Source: DATADW01 sp963733905 (GTDB taxonomy: Bacteria > Actinomycetota > Acidimicrobiia > Spongiisociales > DATADW01). From it: a stretch of DNA of 64,000 nucleotides. The stretch lies in the NCBI GenBank assembly GCA_963733905.1, contig CAVTEU010000008.1, positions 62,001 to 126,000 of the forward strand, in the 5' to 3' direction. Below are positions 9,003 through 19,053 of this stretch, in pieces. How positions within the stretch are numbered: the first letter of the stretch is position 1; each line of letters opens with the position of its first letter. The notes beneath the pieces were generated by a model. That model was given only the letters and a program-made list of their open reading frames with translations, was not told the origin of the DNA and did no database searches. A program made the translations under genes and the position numbers.

Positions 9003-10189
9003 GCCATCTCCGGCGGTCGGGAGCGTCTCCGGGGGCGGATGCTCCGGACCCAGGCACCGAGCCCGGTGATGGCGACCACGGCGAGGATCGGCCATCCGAC
9101 CAGGGGAACGAAGGGCAGCGCCACCACCAGCGGTGCCGCCACCAGGAAGTGGGTGTAGGGGCTCGCCCGCCGCGCCACCATCCCGCCCACGGCGGTAGCC
9201 ACCGGGACCGGACCAAGCGCCAACCCGAGACCGAGGATCCCGACGGCGCCCAGCGTGAATGGGAGAGACACGGCGACGATCGCCACCGCCAGGTCAGGTG
9301 CCGAGAGAAACAGCACCAGAGCCACCGCGGCGAGCAACGCGGCAACGGAGAGCAAGGCGATCAACCCGAACAGGACCGACCTGAACGGCCGATGGCGCAC
9401 CGAGTCGGTCGGCACGGCCGCTCCACCCCGGGGCCGCCAGGTGGATGAGCAGCCCGCCGACCAGAAAGGCGAGGGCTCCCAACACCCAAGTGACCACGAC
9501 GACCGATCGGGCACGCACCGCAGGGACGTTGCTCCTCCGCCCAACCGTCCCCACCACCTCGACGTCGTCCCCGACGACCAGATCCGAAGGGGACCGGTAG
9601 CGGACGTCGCCACCCACCCGGGCGCCGTCTGCCAACTCGAGTCTGTCGGGCGTCGATCTCGATGTTGTCGTCGACATCGCCGGAGATCCGAGCTCGCCAC
9701 ACCCTCCCTAGGACGCTGCGACCCACATGACCGGCCACGTCGAGGCTGAATGCGGCGGTGATGATGTCCCCGTCGACCGACCCGCCATCAGCGACGATGA
9801 CCCGTCCGGAACCGGCGAGCACGTCGCCCCCGACCGTGCCACGCACCTCGACGCTCCCCGACAGCACCCGGACCGAGCCGCCGACCGTCCCTTCGACAAC
9901 GAGCGAGCCACCGGCGACCACGGCGTCCCCGTCGATGGTCCCGATCACCAGGGCGTCCCTGGTGACGGCGGCCACCATGTCGCCCCGCACTTCGCCCTCC
10001 ATCCGCACCTGGTTGCCCAACGGCGTAGAGATCGCCGGGGATGACCGTGTCCGAGGTCAGAAGGACGAGATCACCCACAGCACGGGTCGGCGCCGGCAGA
10101 GGGGCCGGCTGTGCGGTGACAGTCAGGAGGGCCAGACCGGCGAGCGCGAGCCGGGGCGCTTTCCTCATCTCCTGGAAGGTGGTCCGCAT
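8993..10189 (-). CDS. Bactofilin-like polymer-forming protein with signal peptide and C-terminal membrane helices
   Basis: Read across frame breaks near 10025, 9660 and 9415 this gives a protein of about 400 residues. It starts MRTTFQEMRKAPRLALAGLA, a likely signal peptide. A right-handed beta-helix-like region follows, with short repeats such as DALVIGTIDGDAVVAGGSLV and GTVGGDVLAGSGRVIVADGG, the pattern of bactofilin/polymer-forming cytoskeletal proteins. The last 200 residues have about six hydrophobic helices. The domain order resembles uncharacterised actinobacterial envelope proteins. The role is unknown; envelope scaffolding is a guess. It is convergent with the metallo-hydrolase gene. 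Confidence 0.65.
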
Positions 10190-10210
10190 CCCGCCCTCCC
10201 GGTCGGCGGA

Positions 10211-11678
10211 CTAGGGAGCGCTGTCGGCGAGAAGTTCGAGCAGGGGGCCGGGGATCACACCCAGCACCAGGGTCACCGTGACCACGACCACCGCCAGCCA
10301 GCGGATCGCCGCCGGCACCTCGGGCCGAGCGGTGGCCGTGCCGGGAGCCTCGGCATGGACCGGGAGCGGTGAAGTACATCACCACGATGACACGGAGGTA
10401 GAAGAAGAAGGCGGCCACCGATGCGACCAGGCCCAAGATCACCAGCCACTCGAACCCGGCGCCCCATGCGGCTGCGAATACCCCGAACTTGGCCACGAAC
10501 CCTGAGGTGATGGGGATCCCGGCCAAAGCGATGAGCAGCAGCGCCAGCACCGCGGCGAGGAAGGGCGAGCGGGTGCTCAACCCGCTCAGCGACCGCATCG
10601 ATGTGTCGCCACCGCTGGTCGCCGCCACCACGGCGACCACGGCGAAGGCAGCGACGAGCACCATCGTGTACGCCACCAGGTAGAACCACAGGTTGGGGAC
10701 CGCGGTGGCGCCGGCAACCAGCCCGGTCAACAGGAACCCGGCGTGGGCGACGCCCGAATAGGCCAGCATCCTCCTGGCGTCGTCCTGGACGATGGCGAAG
10801 ATGGTGCCCACCAGGACCGATACCCCGGCGACTCCGGCGATGGCGCCCTGCCATACCTCCTCGACCGGCTCGAAGGCATCGAGCAGGATCGAGCATCAGC
10901 CCGGCGAACCCGCCCACCTTGGCTACCGCCGCCATGAACCCGACGAACTCGGCTGGCGCCCCCTGGTAGACGTCGGGCGCCCAGCGAATGGAAGGGGGCG
11001 GCGGTGATCTTGAAGGCAAGCCCGCCGACGAGGAGCGCCAAAGCAACGTAGGCGACGGCCGGCACCGTCTGCTCACCGAGCGCCGCCGCCACCTCGTCGA
11101 AGGCGAGGGCGCCGGTCCCGGCGTAGGCGAGCGCCACCCCGTAGATGAACAGTGCCGAAGCGAAAGACCCGAGCAGGAAGTACTTCACCGCGGCCTCGTC
11201 GGAGCGAGGTGACTCCCTGACGAAACCGGCAAGCACGTAGAGCGAGATCGACCCGATCTCGAGCCCGAGGAAGAGCACGAAGAAGTGGGCCGACGTCGCC
11301 ATGAGCATGAAGCCCGAGGCGCTCACCAGTGCCAGCGCCAGAGCCTCGGCCCCTCTGGTGCCCAACCGAGACACCAGGGTCCACGCCGCCAGCATCCCGA
11401 GGGCGGTGGCGAGGATGATCACGCCGCGCCCCACGACGGCGAAGTTGTCGAAGCGGATCATCCCGGCAAACCAGGTCGAGGCGCCGTCCGCTCTCACCAC
11501 CAGCCCCCTGCCAGACGGTGAGCCCGGCGGCGGCAGCCAGGCTCAACGCCACAAGCCCGGCGTGGACCCGCGGCCCGGGGTTGCGGGCCACGTCGATCAA
11601 GAGGATGAGGACCGCCCCCAAGCCGAGGGCGATCTCCGGACCTACGGCGAGGAAAGAGACGCCGGCGGCCTCACTCAC
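10211..11678 (-). CDS. nuoN: NADH-quinone oxidoreductase subunit N
   Basis: Membrane antiporter-like subunit of complex I, about 488 residues. Recognisable family stretches include LFLGLEIGSISLYVLAGF, then AAVKYFLLGSFASALFIYG, FKITAAPFH, WAPDVYQGAP, AVAKVGGFAGL, and ARRMLAYSGVAHAGFLLTGL. Lysines and glutamates of the proton path are in place. The frame breaks near 11505, 10985, 10885 and 10370. The start is GTG 11678, overlapping the nuoM stop (GTGAGTGA). It is the last gene of the nuoH-N block. Confidence 0.9.
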
Positions 11679-13203
11679 CGGGAGCCTCCGCCAACAACCC
11701 GGTGGTGGGCAACTCGACCACCACCCGGTACCCGGTCGCCTCCGCCACCCGGTCGATCACGGCGTTGGTGGATGGCTCGATCCGGTCGAGCAGCACCTTC
11801 GGCTGCAGCCCGAGGAAGAGCATCAGGACCACGAGGGGAACCATGAGGGCGATCTCGCGCCCGCTCAGGTCGGGTATCGACTCGTTCTCCGGGCGGTCGA
11901 GCGGGCCGGTGAAAACCCGCTGGTAGGCCCAGAGCAGGTAGATGGCGGCGAGGATCACCCCGAGTGCCGCCACCACGGTCCAACCGGGGAGCGCCACGTA
12001 GCTGCCCAACAGCACCATGAACTCCCCGACGAAGCCGTTCAGCCCGGGGAGCCCGATCGAGGCGAAGGCGGTGAACAGGAAGAGCCCGGCGAAGATGGGC
12101 ATCGACCCGGCCAGCCCGCCGAAGTCGGCGATCTTCTTGGTGTGCCTCCGGTCGTAGAGCATCCCGACGAGGAGGAACAAGGCTCCAGTGGTGACCCCGT
12201 GGTTGATCATCTGGATCACGCCGCCCTGGAGCGCACCGGCGGTGAGGGCGAAGGTGCCGAGCACGATGAACCCGAGGTGGCTCACCGACGAATAGGCGAC
12301 CAGCTTCTTGAGGTCGGGCTGGACTATCGCCACAACCGCCCCGTAGATGATCCCGATCACCGCCAGGGTGGCCAGGACCGGGATCAGATCGACCGAGGCG
12401 TCGGGGAAGAGCGGCAGGTTGAAGCGGAGGAAACCGTACGTCCCCAGCTTCAGCAGGACGCCGGCAAGGAGCACCGAACCAGCAGTCGGTGCCTCGACGT
12501 GGGCGTCGGGTAGCCAGGTGTGGAACGGAAACAGCGGCACCTTGATGGCGAAGGCGAGGGCAAAGGCGACGAAAAGCCACATCTGGGTGGTCCCGCCCAG
12601 GTCGAGTTGGAGCAGGTCGGTGTAATCGAACGAGATCGGTGCCGGTCTCTGCCTGGTACTGGAACGCCAGGGCGATGATCCCGGCGAGCATGAAGGCCGA
12701 CCCGAGAGCCGTGTAGATGAAGAACTTGATCGCGGCGTAGATCCGCCGGTCGCTCCCCCAGATCCCGATCAAGAAGTACATCGGGATGAGGATCGCCTCG
12801 AAGAAGACGAAGAAGACGAACAGGTCGAGCGCCAGGAAGACCCCGATCAGCCCCGCCTCGAGCAGGAGGGTCATCACCACGAACAGCCGCCGCTTCTCGG
12901 TGATGGCGGTGGAGGCGCCGAGGGCGATCGGCACCAACAGGGCGGTCAGCACGACCAGCGGGAGCGAGATCCCGTCCACCCCCAGGTGCCATGAGATGCC
13001 CCATGGCCCGTACCAATCGGCCTGCTCGACGAACTGGAACCCTGGCTCGCCACCGGCGAACACGAGAACAGGTAGACGGATAGGGCCAACGGGAGCAGCG
13101 ACAGCCCCACCCCCACCGGGAGCAGCACCTCATTGCGCCGGGCCGGGATCAGTCCGACGATGATCGCGGCCGCCACCGGCATGACGACGAGCGCGGTCAG
13201 CAC
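11671..13203 (-). CDS. nuoM: NADH-quinone oxidoreductase subunit M
   Basis: Antiporter-like proton-pumping subunit of complex I, about 510 residues. Landmarks: WHLGVDGISLPLVVLTALL, FFEAILIPMYFLIGIWGSD, the transmembrane-helix-7 stretch PLFPFHTWLPDAHVEAPT, the broken-helix lysine region KLVAYSSVSHLGFIVLG, and GLPGLNGFVGEF. Frame breaks occur near 13065 and 12645. GTG 13203 is proposed as the start, with AAGGGG a few bases upstream; ATG 13184 is an alternative. A 148-base spacer with a heptamer array and a hairpin separates it from nuoL. Confidence 0.9.
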
Positions 13204-13215
13204 GAGCCCCTTCGG

Positions 13216-13248
13216 GCAGACGGAAGACGGCAGACGGCAGACGGCAGA
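13216..13248 (+). repeat. Heptamer repeat array (GACGGCA/GACGGAA)
   Basis: Four to five consecutive seven-base units of the form CAGACGG/AAGACGG in the nuoM-nuoL spacer. The same unit recurs at nine other places in the window. No promoter or gene is visible inside it. Confidence 0.85.
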
Positions 13249-13283
13249 GCAGCAAGCGAGTTGGGAGTTCGGCAGCCCCCCTA

Positions 13284-13302
13284 CCCGCTGCTCCGCAGCG
13301 GG
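13284..13302. terminator. GC hairpin in nuoL-nuoM spacer
   Basis: Perfect eight-base stem CCCGCTGC / GCAGCGGG with loop TCC, next to a heptamer array. There is no T-run after it on either strand, so it may act as an RNA-stability or attenuating hairpin rather than a full terminator, as nuoM downstream must still be transcribed. Confidence 0.4.
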
Positions 13303-13351
13303 GCCCTTCCCCCCTACGGGGGACGGAGCGGAAGCGCGAGCGAGCGAGCGG

Positions 13352-15250
13352 TCATGTTCCGGCCGCCACGAACCAGACGACCAGGGCGACGGCGCCGGCG
13401 GCGAGGAGGACGGCGTAGCTCCGCACCATCCCGCTCTGCACCGGGCGGAGCGAGCGGCCGATCGTTGAGACGAGGCCACCAACGCCGTTGACCGTCCCGT
13501 CGATCACCTTGGCGTCGATGTCGAATGCGGCGATCCCGGCCAGCCGGCGGCCAGGCTCGGCGAGAGCCCGGTCGTATGCGACGTCGACCCCATAACCGGT
13601 CTCCCACATGCGGAGCACGCCGGAGAGACGCTCTCCGAGCCTCTGTCGGAAGTCGGCGGGGCCGAGGTAGATCAGGGCGGCGATGCCGATTCCGGCCAGC
13701 CCGGCGAAGGTCGAGACGGCGGCGATTATCCAGACCAGCGGGCTCCCCGGCGGGTGAGCCTGGGTGATCCCCTCGAACGACGGCTCGAGGAAAAGCTCCA
13801 ACCCGGGGTAGAAGGGGGTGTTGACGAACCCGGCGACCACGGTGAGCACGGCCAACCCAACCAGCGGCAAGGTCATCACCCTGGGCGACTCGTGGGGGTG
13901 GGCTCCCTCGGCCCACCTCGGCTCACCCAGGAAGGTGAGGATGAACCACCTCGTCATGTAGAAGGCGGTCAGCCCCGCCGTGAGCAGACCAACCGCCCAG
14001 AGGACGTAGTACCACCCACCGCGTTCGAAGGTGGCGGCGAGGATGTCGTCCTTTGACCAGTACCCGGATATGGGTGGGATCCCCGATATGGCGAGGACGG
14101 CGATGGCCGAGGTCACCGCGGTGACCCGCATCGGCCGGAACAGCCCGCCCATCCTTGTCATGTCCTGCTCGTCGCCCATGGCGTGTATCACCGACCCGGC
14201 GGCGAGGAACAGCAGCGCCTTGAAGAAGGCGTGGGTCATGAGGTGGAAGAGGCCGGCGGTGTACGCGGTGACTCCCACCGCCATCACCATGTAACCGAGT
14301 TGGCTGATGGTGGAGTAGGCGAGCACCCGCTTTATGTCGTTCTGGGCGATGGCGATGGTGGCGGCGAACAGGGCCGTGGCGGCCCCCACGACGGCCACGG
14401 TGTCGGAGGCGAACGGCGAGAGCGCAAAGATCGGGGCGGTCCTCGCCACCAGATAGACCCCGGCGGTGACCATGGTTGCGGCGTGGATCAGGGCGGACAC
14501 CGGTGTCGGGCCCTCCATGGCGTCGGGGAGCCACACGTACAGCGGGATCTGGGCTGACTTCCCGGCGGCGGCCAGCAAGAGGAGCAGACCGACCGCGGTC
14601 GCCGCCCCCTCGGAGAGAAGCGCACCCGGGTCCTCGAGCACCTCGCCGAACGACAGCGTTCCGAAGGTGGCGAACACGATCATCAGGGCGACCATGAACC
14701 CGAAGTCGCCGATCCGGTTGACCACGAATGCCTTGGTCCCCGCCGACGCCGCCTTCGGTCTGACGAACCAGAACGAGATCAGCAGGTACGAGCAGAGCCC
14801 GACCAACTCCCACCCGAGGAAGAGGACGGCGAAGTTGCCCGCCAGCACCAGGGTCAGCATCGAGGCGGCGAAGAGGTTGAGGTAGCAGAAGAACCGCCCG
14901 AACCGGGGGTCGCCGTGCATGTACCCGATGGCGAAGACGTGGATCAGCGTGCCCACCCCGCTGACGATGAGGGTCATCAACGCCGACAGCGGATCCCAGG
15001 TGAATTCCCACGAGGCGCCGACCGCCGGCATCCACTCCGCCAGGGTGACCAGTTGGGGCTCACCGGCTCCGGTGAAGAAGGGGACCGATGCCACCGCAGA
15101 CAGCACGAAGGCGAGCCCGAGGAGCATGGTGGCCAACCATCCGGCCATGGGGTCGCCGATGCGCCGGCCGAAGAAGAGCAGGATCGCCGCCCCGGCCAGC
15201 GGGAGGAGCGGGACCACCCAGATCCACTCGGCCAGCGACTCCAGGGTCAT
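13352..15250 (-). CDS. nuoL: NADH-quinone oxidoreductase subunit L
   Basis: Intact 632-residue antiporter-like subunit of complex I, normal length. Family landmarks: FTWDPLSALMTLIVSGVGTL, FLGWELVGLCSYLLISFW, VVNRIGDFGFMVALM, QIPLYVWLPDAMEGPTPVSA, LIHAATMVTAGVYLVAR, KRVLAYSTISQLGYMVMAVG, and HLMTHAFFKALLFLAAGSVI. The C-terminus carries the extra helices and the long amphipathic region that braces the membrane arm. ATG 15250 gives MTLESLAEWIWVVPLLP, a normal first helix. It lies 30 bases downstream of nuoK. Confidence 0.97.
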   Translation of the reverse strand: MTLESLAEWIWVVPLLPLAGAAILLFFGRRIGDPMAGWLATMLLGLAFVLSAVASVPFFTGAGEPQLVTLAEWMPAVGASWEFTWDPLSALMTLIVSGVGTLIHVFAIGYMHGDPRFGRFFCYLNLFAASMLTLVLAGNFAVLFLGWELVGLCSYLLISFWFVRPKAASAGTKAFVVNRIGDFGFMVALMIVFATFGTLSFGEVLEDPGALLSEGAATAVGLLLLLAAAGKSAQIPLYVWLPDAMEGPTPVSALIHAATMVTAGVYLVARTAPIFALSPFASDTVAVVGAATALFAATIAIAQNDIKRVLAYSTISQLGYMVMAVGVTAYTAGLFHLMTHAFFKALLFLAAGSVIHAMGDEQDMTRMGGLFRPMRVTAVTSAIAVLAISGIPPISGYWSKDDILAATFERGGWYYVLWAVGLLTAGLTAFYMTRWFILTFLGEPRWAEGAHPHESPRVMTLPLVGLAVLTVVAGFVNTPFYPGLELFLEPSFEGITQAHPPGSPLVWIIAAVSTFAGLAGIGIAALIYLGPADFRQRLGERLSGVLRMWETGYGVDVAYDRALAEPGRRLAGIAAFDIDAKVIDGTVNGVGGLVSTIGRSLRPVQSGMVRSYAVLLAAGAVALVVWFVAAGT

Positions 15251-15280
15251 CTCGCGATTCCCCCGAGGAGAGCCATGGCC

Positions 15281-15586
15281 TCAGCCCCGCAACTCGTCGA
15301 GGTCGTCGACCGATGCGCTGGCGCGGCGACGGAAGACGGCGACGATGATGGCCAACCCGACCACCACCTCTGCCGCGGCCACCACCAGCACGAAGAACAC
15401 CGCGACCTGGCCATCGAGGTCGCCGAGCGCCCGCCCCGCCGAGACGAGCGTCAGGGCGACGGCGTTGAGCATCAACTCGATCGACATGAACATGATCAGG
15501 GCGTTCCGCCGCAGCAGGAGACCGACCGCTCCGATGAGGAACAGGACCGCAGCGAGGGTCATGTACCAACCAGGGGTGACGGTCAT
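15281..15586 (-). CDS. nuoK: NADH-quinone oxidoreductase subunit K
   Basis: Small (101-residue) three-helix membrane subunit of complex I. The stretch NALIMFMSIELMLNAVALTL includes the conserved glutamate of the E-channel, and FFVLVVAAAEVVVGLAIIVA has the second one. ATG 15586 (MTVTPGWYM) shares its A with the nuoJ stop in a TGATG overlap, a sign of translational coupling. It is intact and of normal length. Confidence 0.95.
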   Translation of the reverse strand: MTVTPGWYMTLAAVLFLIGAVGLLLRRNALIMFMSIELMLNAVALTLVSAGRALGDLDGQVAVFFVLVVAAAEVVVGLAIIVAVFRRRASASVDDLDELRG

Positions 15587-16123
15587 CACTCGACGCTCCG
15601 GCGCTTGCGGACCGGTCTGAAGTAGGCGAGGGCGATCGCCCCGGCGGCCGCCACCACCAACAGGAGCGAGGTCACCTCGAAGGCGAGCACCCACTCCTCG
15701 AAGAGCACGGTCGACACCGCCTGGACCGTCCCGTTGGGCGCCTCAGCCGTGGCCGAAGCCGCCGGCACCCAGGTCCACTGGTCGCGCAGCACGAGCACCC
15801 CGGCGCCGACCACCACGATCAGCACCAGAGCCGCCACCAGCGCCCGCTGACGAGGGATGCGTTCCTCGGTGTCCTCCGCCTGGTCCACCCCGATGAACAT
15901 GATCACGAAGAGGAACAGGGTGAGCACCGCCCCGGCGTAGACGATGATCTGGACCATCGCCACGAACTGGGCGGACTGGACGACGTAGAACACCGCCAGC
16001 GACACCATCGTGGCCAGCAGCCCGATGGCGCTGTAGATCGGGTTGCGGGAGAACACCACCGCCAGCGCCCCGGCAACCGCCACGAGGGCGAAGATCACGA
16101 AGAGGACGAGTTCGACTGGTCAT
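15586..16123 (-). CDS. nuoJ: NADH-quinone oxidoreductase subunit J
   Basis: Five-helix membrane subunit of complex I with the family core FSRNPIYSAIGLLATMVSLA, QFVAMVQIIVYAGAVLTLFL and FVIMFIG. About 178 residues. An ATG at 16123 leads into VELVLFVIFALVAVAG if one extra base near 16113 is removed; without that, the GTG at 16098 is the start. The 3' end overlaps nuoK in TGATG. Upstream lies a long heptamer array that separates it from nuoI. Confidence 0.9.
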
Positions 16124-16198
16124 AGACGGAAGACGGAAGACGGAAGACGGAAGACGGAGGACCAAGGACGGCAGACGGCGGACGGCAGACGGCGGACA
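16124..16198 (+). repeat. Heptamer repeat array, two unit types
   Basis: The left part repeats AAGACGG about five times. After a short interruption (GAGGACCAAGG) the right part alternates CAGACGG and CGGACGG. It fills the whole gap between nuoJ and nuoI, so nuoJ's ribosome-binding site must lie at its edge. Confidence 0.9.
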
Positions 16199-16205
16199 GA
16201 GGGAG

Positions 16206-16847
16206 TCACTCCGGTTCCTCGTCGTCTGGCTCGGTCGTCTGTACCGCTGTCTGGGCGGGTTCGGGGGCGGGGAGGCCGATGCCGGCAACGGGGGTCCAGG
16301 CGGCGACACCGGAGTAGGCGGCGCGCCCGGAGGGTGCGGTCGCCCGTAGCCACCCATCGGGTTGTTGCAGTTCGGCCAGGTCGGCCATTGGGTCGGAGGG
16401 GAACATGTGGGGGACGGTTCCCTCGGTGTCCATGAGCAGCGTGTCGCGGGTATAGATGGCGTCGTCCCGGTTGGTGGTGGACATCTCGAAGAGATGGCTC
16501 ATGGTGATGGCCTCCGTTGGGCAGGCCTCGACGCAGAGCCCGCAGAAGATGCACCGCAGCAGGTTGATCTCGTAGATGTACCCATACCGCTCCCCTGGGC
16601 TCACCGGTGCGTCCGGGGGGTTGTCGGCCCCGCGCACGTAGATGCAACGAGCCGGGCAGGCACCGGCGCACAGCTCGCAACCGATGCACTTCTCCATGCC
16701 GTCGGGGTATCGGTTGAGCACATGGCGTCCGTGGAACCGCTGCGGCTTGACCCGGCGCTCCTTGGGGTACTCGGTGGTGATCCGCGGGCGGAACATCTGC
16801 GACAGCGTCACTCGCAGGCCCTTCGCCAGCTCGGTCAGCATGCCCAT
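16206..16847 (-). CDS. nuoI: NADH-quinone oxidoreductase subunit I (8Fe ferredoxin subunit)
   Basis: Carries the N6a/N6b iron-sulfur clusters that pass electrons through the peripheral arm of complex I. Both four-cysteine motifs are present: CIGCELCAGACP and CIFCGLCVEACP. 213 residues, with an acidic, proline-rich tail of about 30 residues (VAGIGLPAPEPAQTAVQTTE and on) longer than the minimal family form. Intact. ATG 16847 lies four bases after the nuoH stop. Confidence 0.97.
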   Translation of the reverse strand: MGMLTELAKGLRVTLSQMFRPRITTEYPKERRVKPQRFHGRHVLNRYPDGMEKCIGCELCAGACPARCIYVRGADNPPDAPVSPGERYGYIYEINLLRCIFCGLCVEACPTEAITMSHLFEMSTTNRDDAIYTRDTLLMDTEGTVPHMFPSDPMADLAELQQPDGWLRATAPSGRAAYSGVAAWTPVAGIGLPAPEPAQTAVQTTEPDDEEPE

Positions 16848-16851
16848 GTCA

Positions 16852-17961
16852 TCACTCCCACGGGAAGCCGAATTGACGGACCGAGATCACCACGGTCGAG
16901 ACCATCAGCCAGACGAGCGCCGCCGGGATGAGGCGCTTCCACCCGAGCTGCATGAGCTGGTCGTAACGGAAGCGGGGCAGCGTTGCCCTGATCCAGATAT
17001 AGACGAAGAGCAGCGCAACCACCTTGATCAGGAACCACATGATCGGCAGGAGCGCTGAGATCCAGCCGGGGATCGAGCCCTCCCAGGTGGGCCCGTCCCA
17101 TCCCCCCAGGAAGAGAGTGGTCGCCACCGCCGCCATCGAGATCATGGCGGTGTACTCGGCCAGGTAGAACATCCCGAAGCGGAGACCGGAGTATTCGGTG
17201 TGGAACCCGCCGACCAGTTCCTGCTCCGCCTCGACCAGGTCGAACGGCGCCCGGTTGGTCTCGGCGACGGCGGCGATGCAGAAGATGACGAAGGCGATGA
17301 TCTGGGGGAAGAGGTTCCACCGGGGCACGAACTGCAGCACGGGGGCGAGATTGGGGAAGACCTCGGCCCATGTGCCCCGCTGCCGCTCGACGATCTCGAC
17401 CATCGAGAGGGTGCCCCCCTCGGGGGAAGCGGTGGCGGCGAACATGACCACCGCCACCATCGCCAGACCGAGAGCCGCCTCGTACGAGATCGCCTGCGCC
17501 GACGCCCTCACCCCTCCGAGCAGCGGGTACTTCGACCCGGAGGACCAGCCGGCGAGCACAGTGCTGTAGACGGCGATCGATGACATGGCGAGAACGAAGA
17601 GGACACCGACGTTGAGATCCGCTCCGACCAGGGTGACCTCGCGTCCGGCGATGGTCACCGTCCCCCCGAAGGGCACCACCATCATCGTCGAGAAGGCCGG
17701 GATGACGGCGAGGAACGGCGCCAGCAGGAAGAGCCCGATCTGAGCCTTGGTCGGGCTCACCTGCTCCTTGAAGAAGAGCTTGAGCCCGTCGGCGATGGTC
17801 TGGAGCATCCCGAATGGCCCGGCCCGCTTGGGGCCTATCCGGTTCTGCATGTCGGCGAGGATCTTGCGCTCGCCCCAGATGAGGAAGACGACGATGACCA
17901 CCACCAGCACGAAGACTGCGATGGTCTTGCCCAAGGCGATCAGAACATCGACCCCGTCCAT
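16852..17961 (-). CDS. nuoH: NADH-quinone oxidoreductase subunit H
   Basis: Quinone-site membrane subunit of complex I. Family signatures: IWGERKILADMQNRIGPKRA, GPFGMLQTIADGLKLFFKE, AETNRAPFDLVEAEQELVGG and HTEYSGLRFGMFYLAEY, containing the acidic residues of the quinone cavity and E-channel. 369 residues from ATG 17961; an in-frame ATG at 18012 would add 17 polar residues that homologues lack. Intact. It is the first gene of the nuoH-N block, preceded by a heptamer array and the divergent SPFH gene. Confidence 0.95.
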   Translation of the reverse strand: MDGVDVLIALGKTIAVFVLVVVIVVFLIWGERKILADMQNRIGPKRAGPFGMLQTIADGLKLFFKEQVSPTKAQIGLFLLAPFLAVIPAFSTMMVVPFGGTVTIAGREVTLVGADLNVGVLFVLAMSSIAVYSTVLAGWSSGSKYPLLGGVRASAQAISYEAALGLAMVAVVMFAATASPEGGTLSMVEIVERQRGTWAEVFPNLAPVLQFVPRWNLFPQIIAFVIFCIAAVAETNRAPFDLVEAEQELVGGFHTEYSGLRFGMFYLAEYTAMISMAAVATTLFLGGWDGPTWEGSIPGWISALLPIMWFLIKVVALLFVYIWIRATLPRFRYDQLMQLGWKRLIPAALVWLMVSTVVISVRQFGFPWE

Positions 17962-18062
17962 CAGATGGCAGAGAAGGCGTTGCTGGTTCTGGTCATCGCC
18001 TCGGTTGAGCATAGGGAGCGCCTGGTAGGGCGGCCAAGCTCACTCGCTCGCTGGCGCTCGCT

Positions 18063-18097
18063 GGACGGCAGACGGCGGACGGCGGACGGCAGACGGC
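18063..18097 (+). repeat. Heptamer repeat array upstream of nuoH
   Basis: Units CAGACGG and CGGACGG in alternation, between the nuoH start and the divergent SPFH gene. Immediately left is a run of GCTCGCTCGCTGGCGCTCGC character; a similar GCGAGCGAGCGAG run lies beside the array at 13.3 kb. Confidence 0.85.
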
Positions 18098-18140
18098 CAG
18101 AAACCAGCCGACCAGCCCTCACCTAGACAGCCTCACTGAT

Positions 18141-18161
18141 GTGATATCATCTTGATATCAC
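18141..18161. promoter_or_regulatory. Perfect palindrome, candidate Arc/RHH operator
   Basis: Arms GTGATATCA and TGATATCAC flank TCT in a nine-base perfect inverted repeat, strikingly AT-rich in this GC-rich region. It ends five bases before the AAAGGAG ribosome-binding site of the SPFH gene, so binding there would block its expression. The second gene of that operon encodes a ribbon-helix-helix protein, a class that often binds such sites upstream of its own operon. Autoregulation is inferred. Confidence 0.65.
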
Positions 18162-18177
18162 CTTGAAAGGAGATGTG

Positions 18178-19047
18178 ATGGAGGAGCGCTCGGCGCCCTC
18201 GATATCCGGATGGCTGATGTTGGTGGTGGTCCTCGCCCTGGCCGCCCTCGCCGGGTGGAGCGGCTACCAGATCTCGCTCGGCGCCAGCCAGGTCTTGTGG
18301 GGTTGGGTGGCGGGAGTGGCCGTCGTCCTGTTTCTGATACTGGTCACCGGGTTCGTGGTCAACCCGCCAAACCTGTCGCGTGTCATCACCTTTGTGGGGC
18401 GCTACGTGGGGACAGTGCGGCGCAACGGCTTTTCGTGGACCTATCCGCTCACCGGTCGGGAGCGCATCAGTCTGCGGATTCAGAACTTCGAGTCTGAAAC
18501 CCTCAAGGTCAACGATGCCAACGGAAACCCGGTCGAGGTGGCCGCGGTGGTGGTGTGGCGCGTGCTCGACACCGCCAAGGCCGCATTCGAGGTGCAGGAC
18601 TACGAGGGGTTCGTCAAGATCCAGACCGAGACCGCGATTCGCCACATGGCGTCGCAGTACCCCTACGACGCCTACCGGGACGGCGATCCTTCGCTCCGGG
18701 CCAACGCCGACGAGGTCACCGCCTCACTGCACCACGAGTTGCAGGACCAGTTGCTGCTCTCCGGTGTCGAGGTGATGCGGACCCAGTTGCGCCGGCTGGC
18801 GTACGCCCCCGAGATCGCAGCCGACATGCTGCGCCGCCAGCAGGCCGAGGCGGTGGTGGCAGCCCGGCAGCGGATCGTCGAGGGGGCGGTGGGCATGGTC
18901 GACCACGCGCTGGAGATGCTGAGCGAACAGGGCATCGTCGAACTCGACGAAGAGCGCAAGGCCGCCATGGTCTCCAACCTGCTGGTGGTGCTCTGCAGCG
19001 AGCACCAGGTGCAGCCGGTGCTCAACGCCGGCACCCTCTACCAGTGA
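18178..19047 (+). CDS. SPFH domain-containing membrane protein
   Basis: 289-residue protein with two N-terminal hydrophobic helices (about residues 12-30 and 42-62), then an SPFH/band-7 domain containing VGTVRRNGFSWTYPL, RIQNFESETLKVNDANGNPV and VAAVVVWRVLDTAKAAFEV. A C-terminal helical region with AYAPEIAADMLRRQQAEAVV suggests oligomerisation as in stomatin/flotillin-like membrane scaffolds. ATG 18178 is chosen because AAAGGAG at 18166-18172 is well spaced. Intact. The downstream gene encodes an Arc-type protein; SPFH-Arc pairs recur in bacteria. Inserted, in opposite orientation, between nuoH and nuoG. Confidence 0.85.
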   Translation: MEERSAPSISGWLMLVVVLALAALAGWSGYQISLGASQVLWGWVAGVAVVLFLILVTGFVVNPPNLSRVITFVGRYVGTVRRNGFSWTYPLTGRERISLRIQNFESETLKVNDANGNPVEVAAVVVWRVLDTAKAAFEVQDYEGFVKIQTETAIRHMASQYPYDAYRDGDPSLRANADEVTASLHHELQDQLLLSGVEVMRTQLRRLAYAPEIAADMLRRQQAEAVVAARQRIVEGAVGMVDHALEMLSEQGIVELDEERKAAMVSNLLVVLCSEHQVQPVLNAGTLYQ

Positions 19048-19053
19048 CCGCCC

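Noticed and set aside
16124..16198. CRISPR array
   Set aside because: Units are seven bases long with no spacers between them and no cas genes are present.
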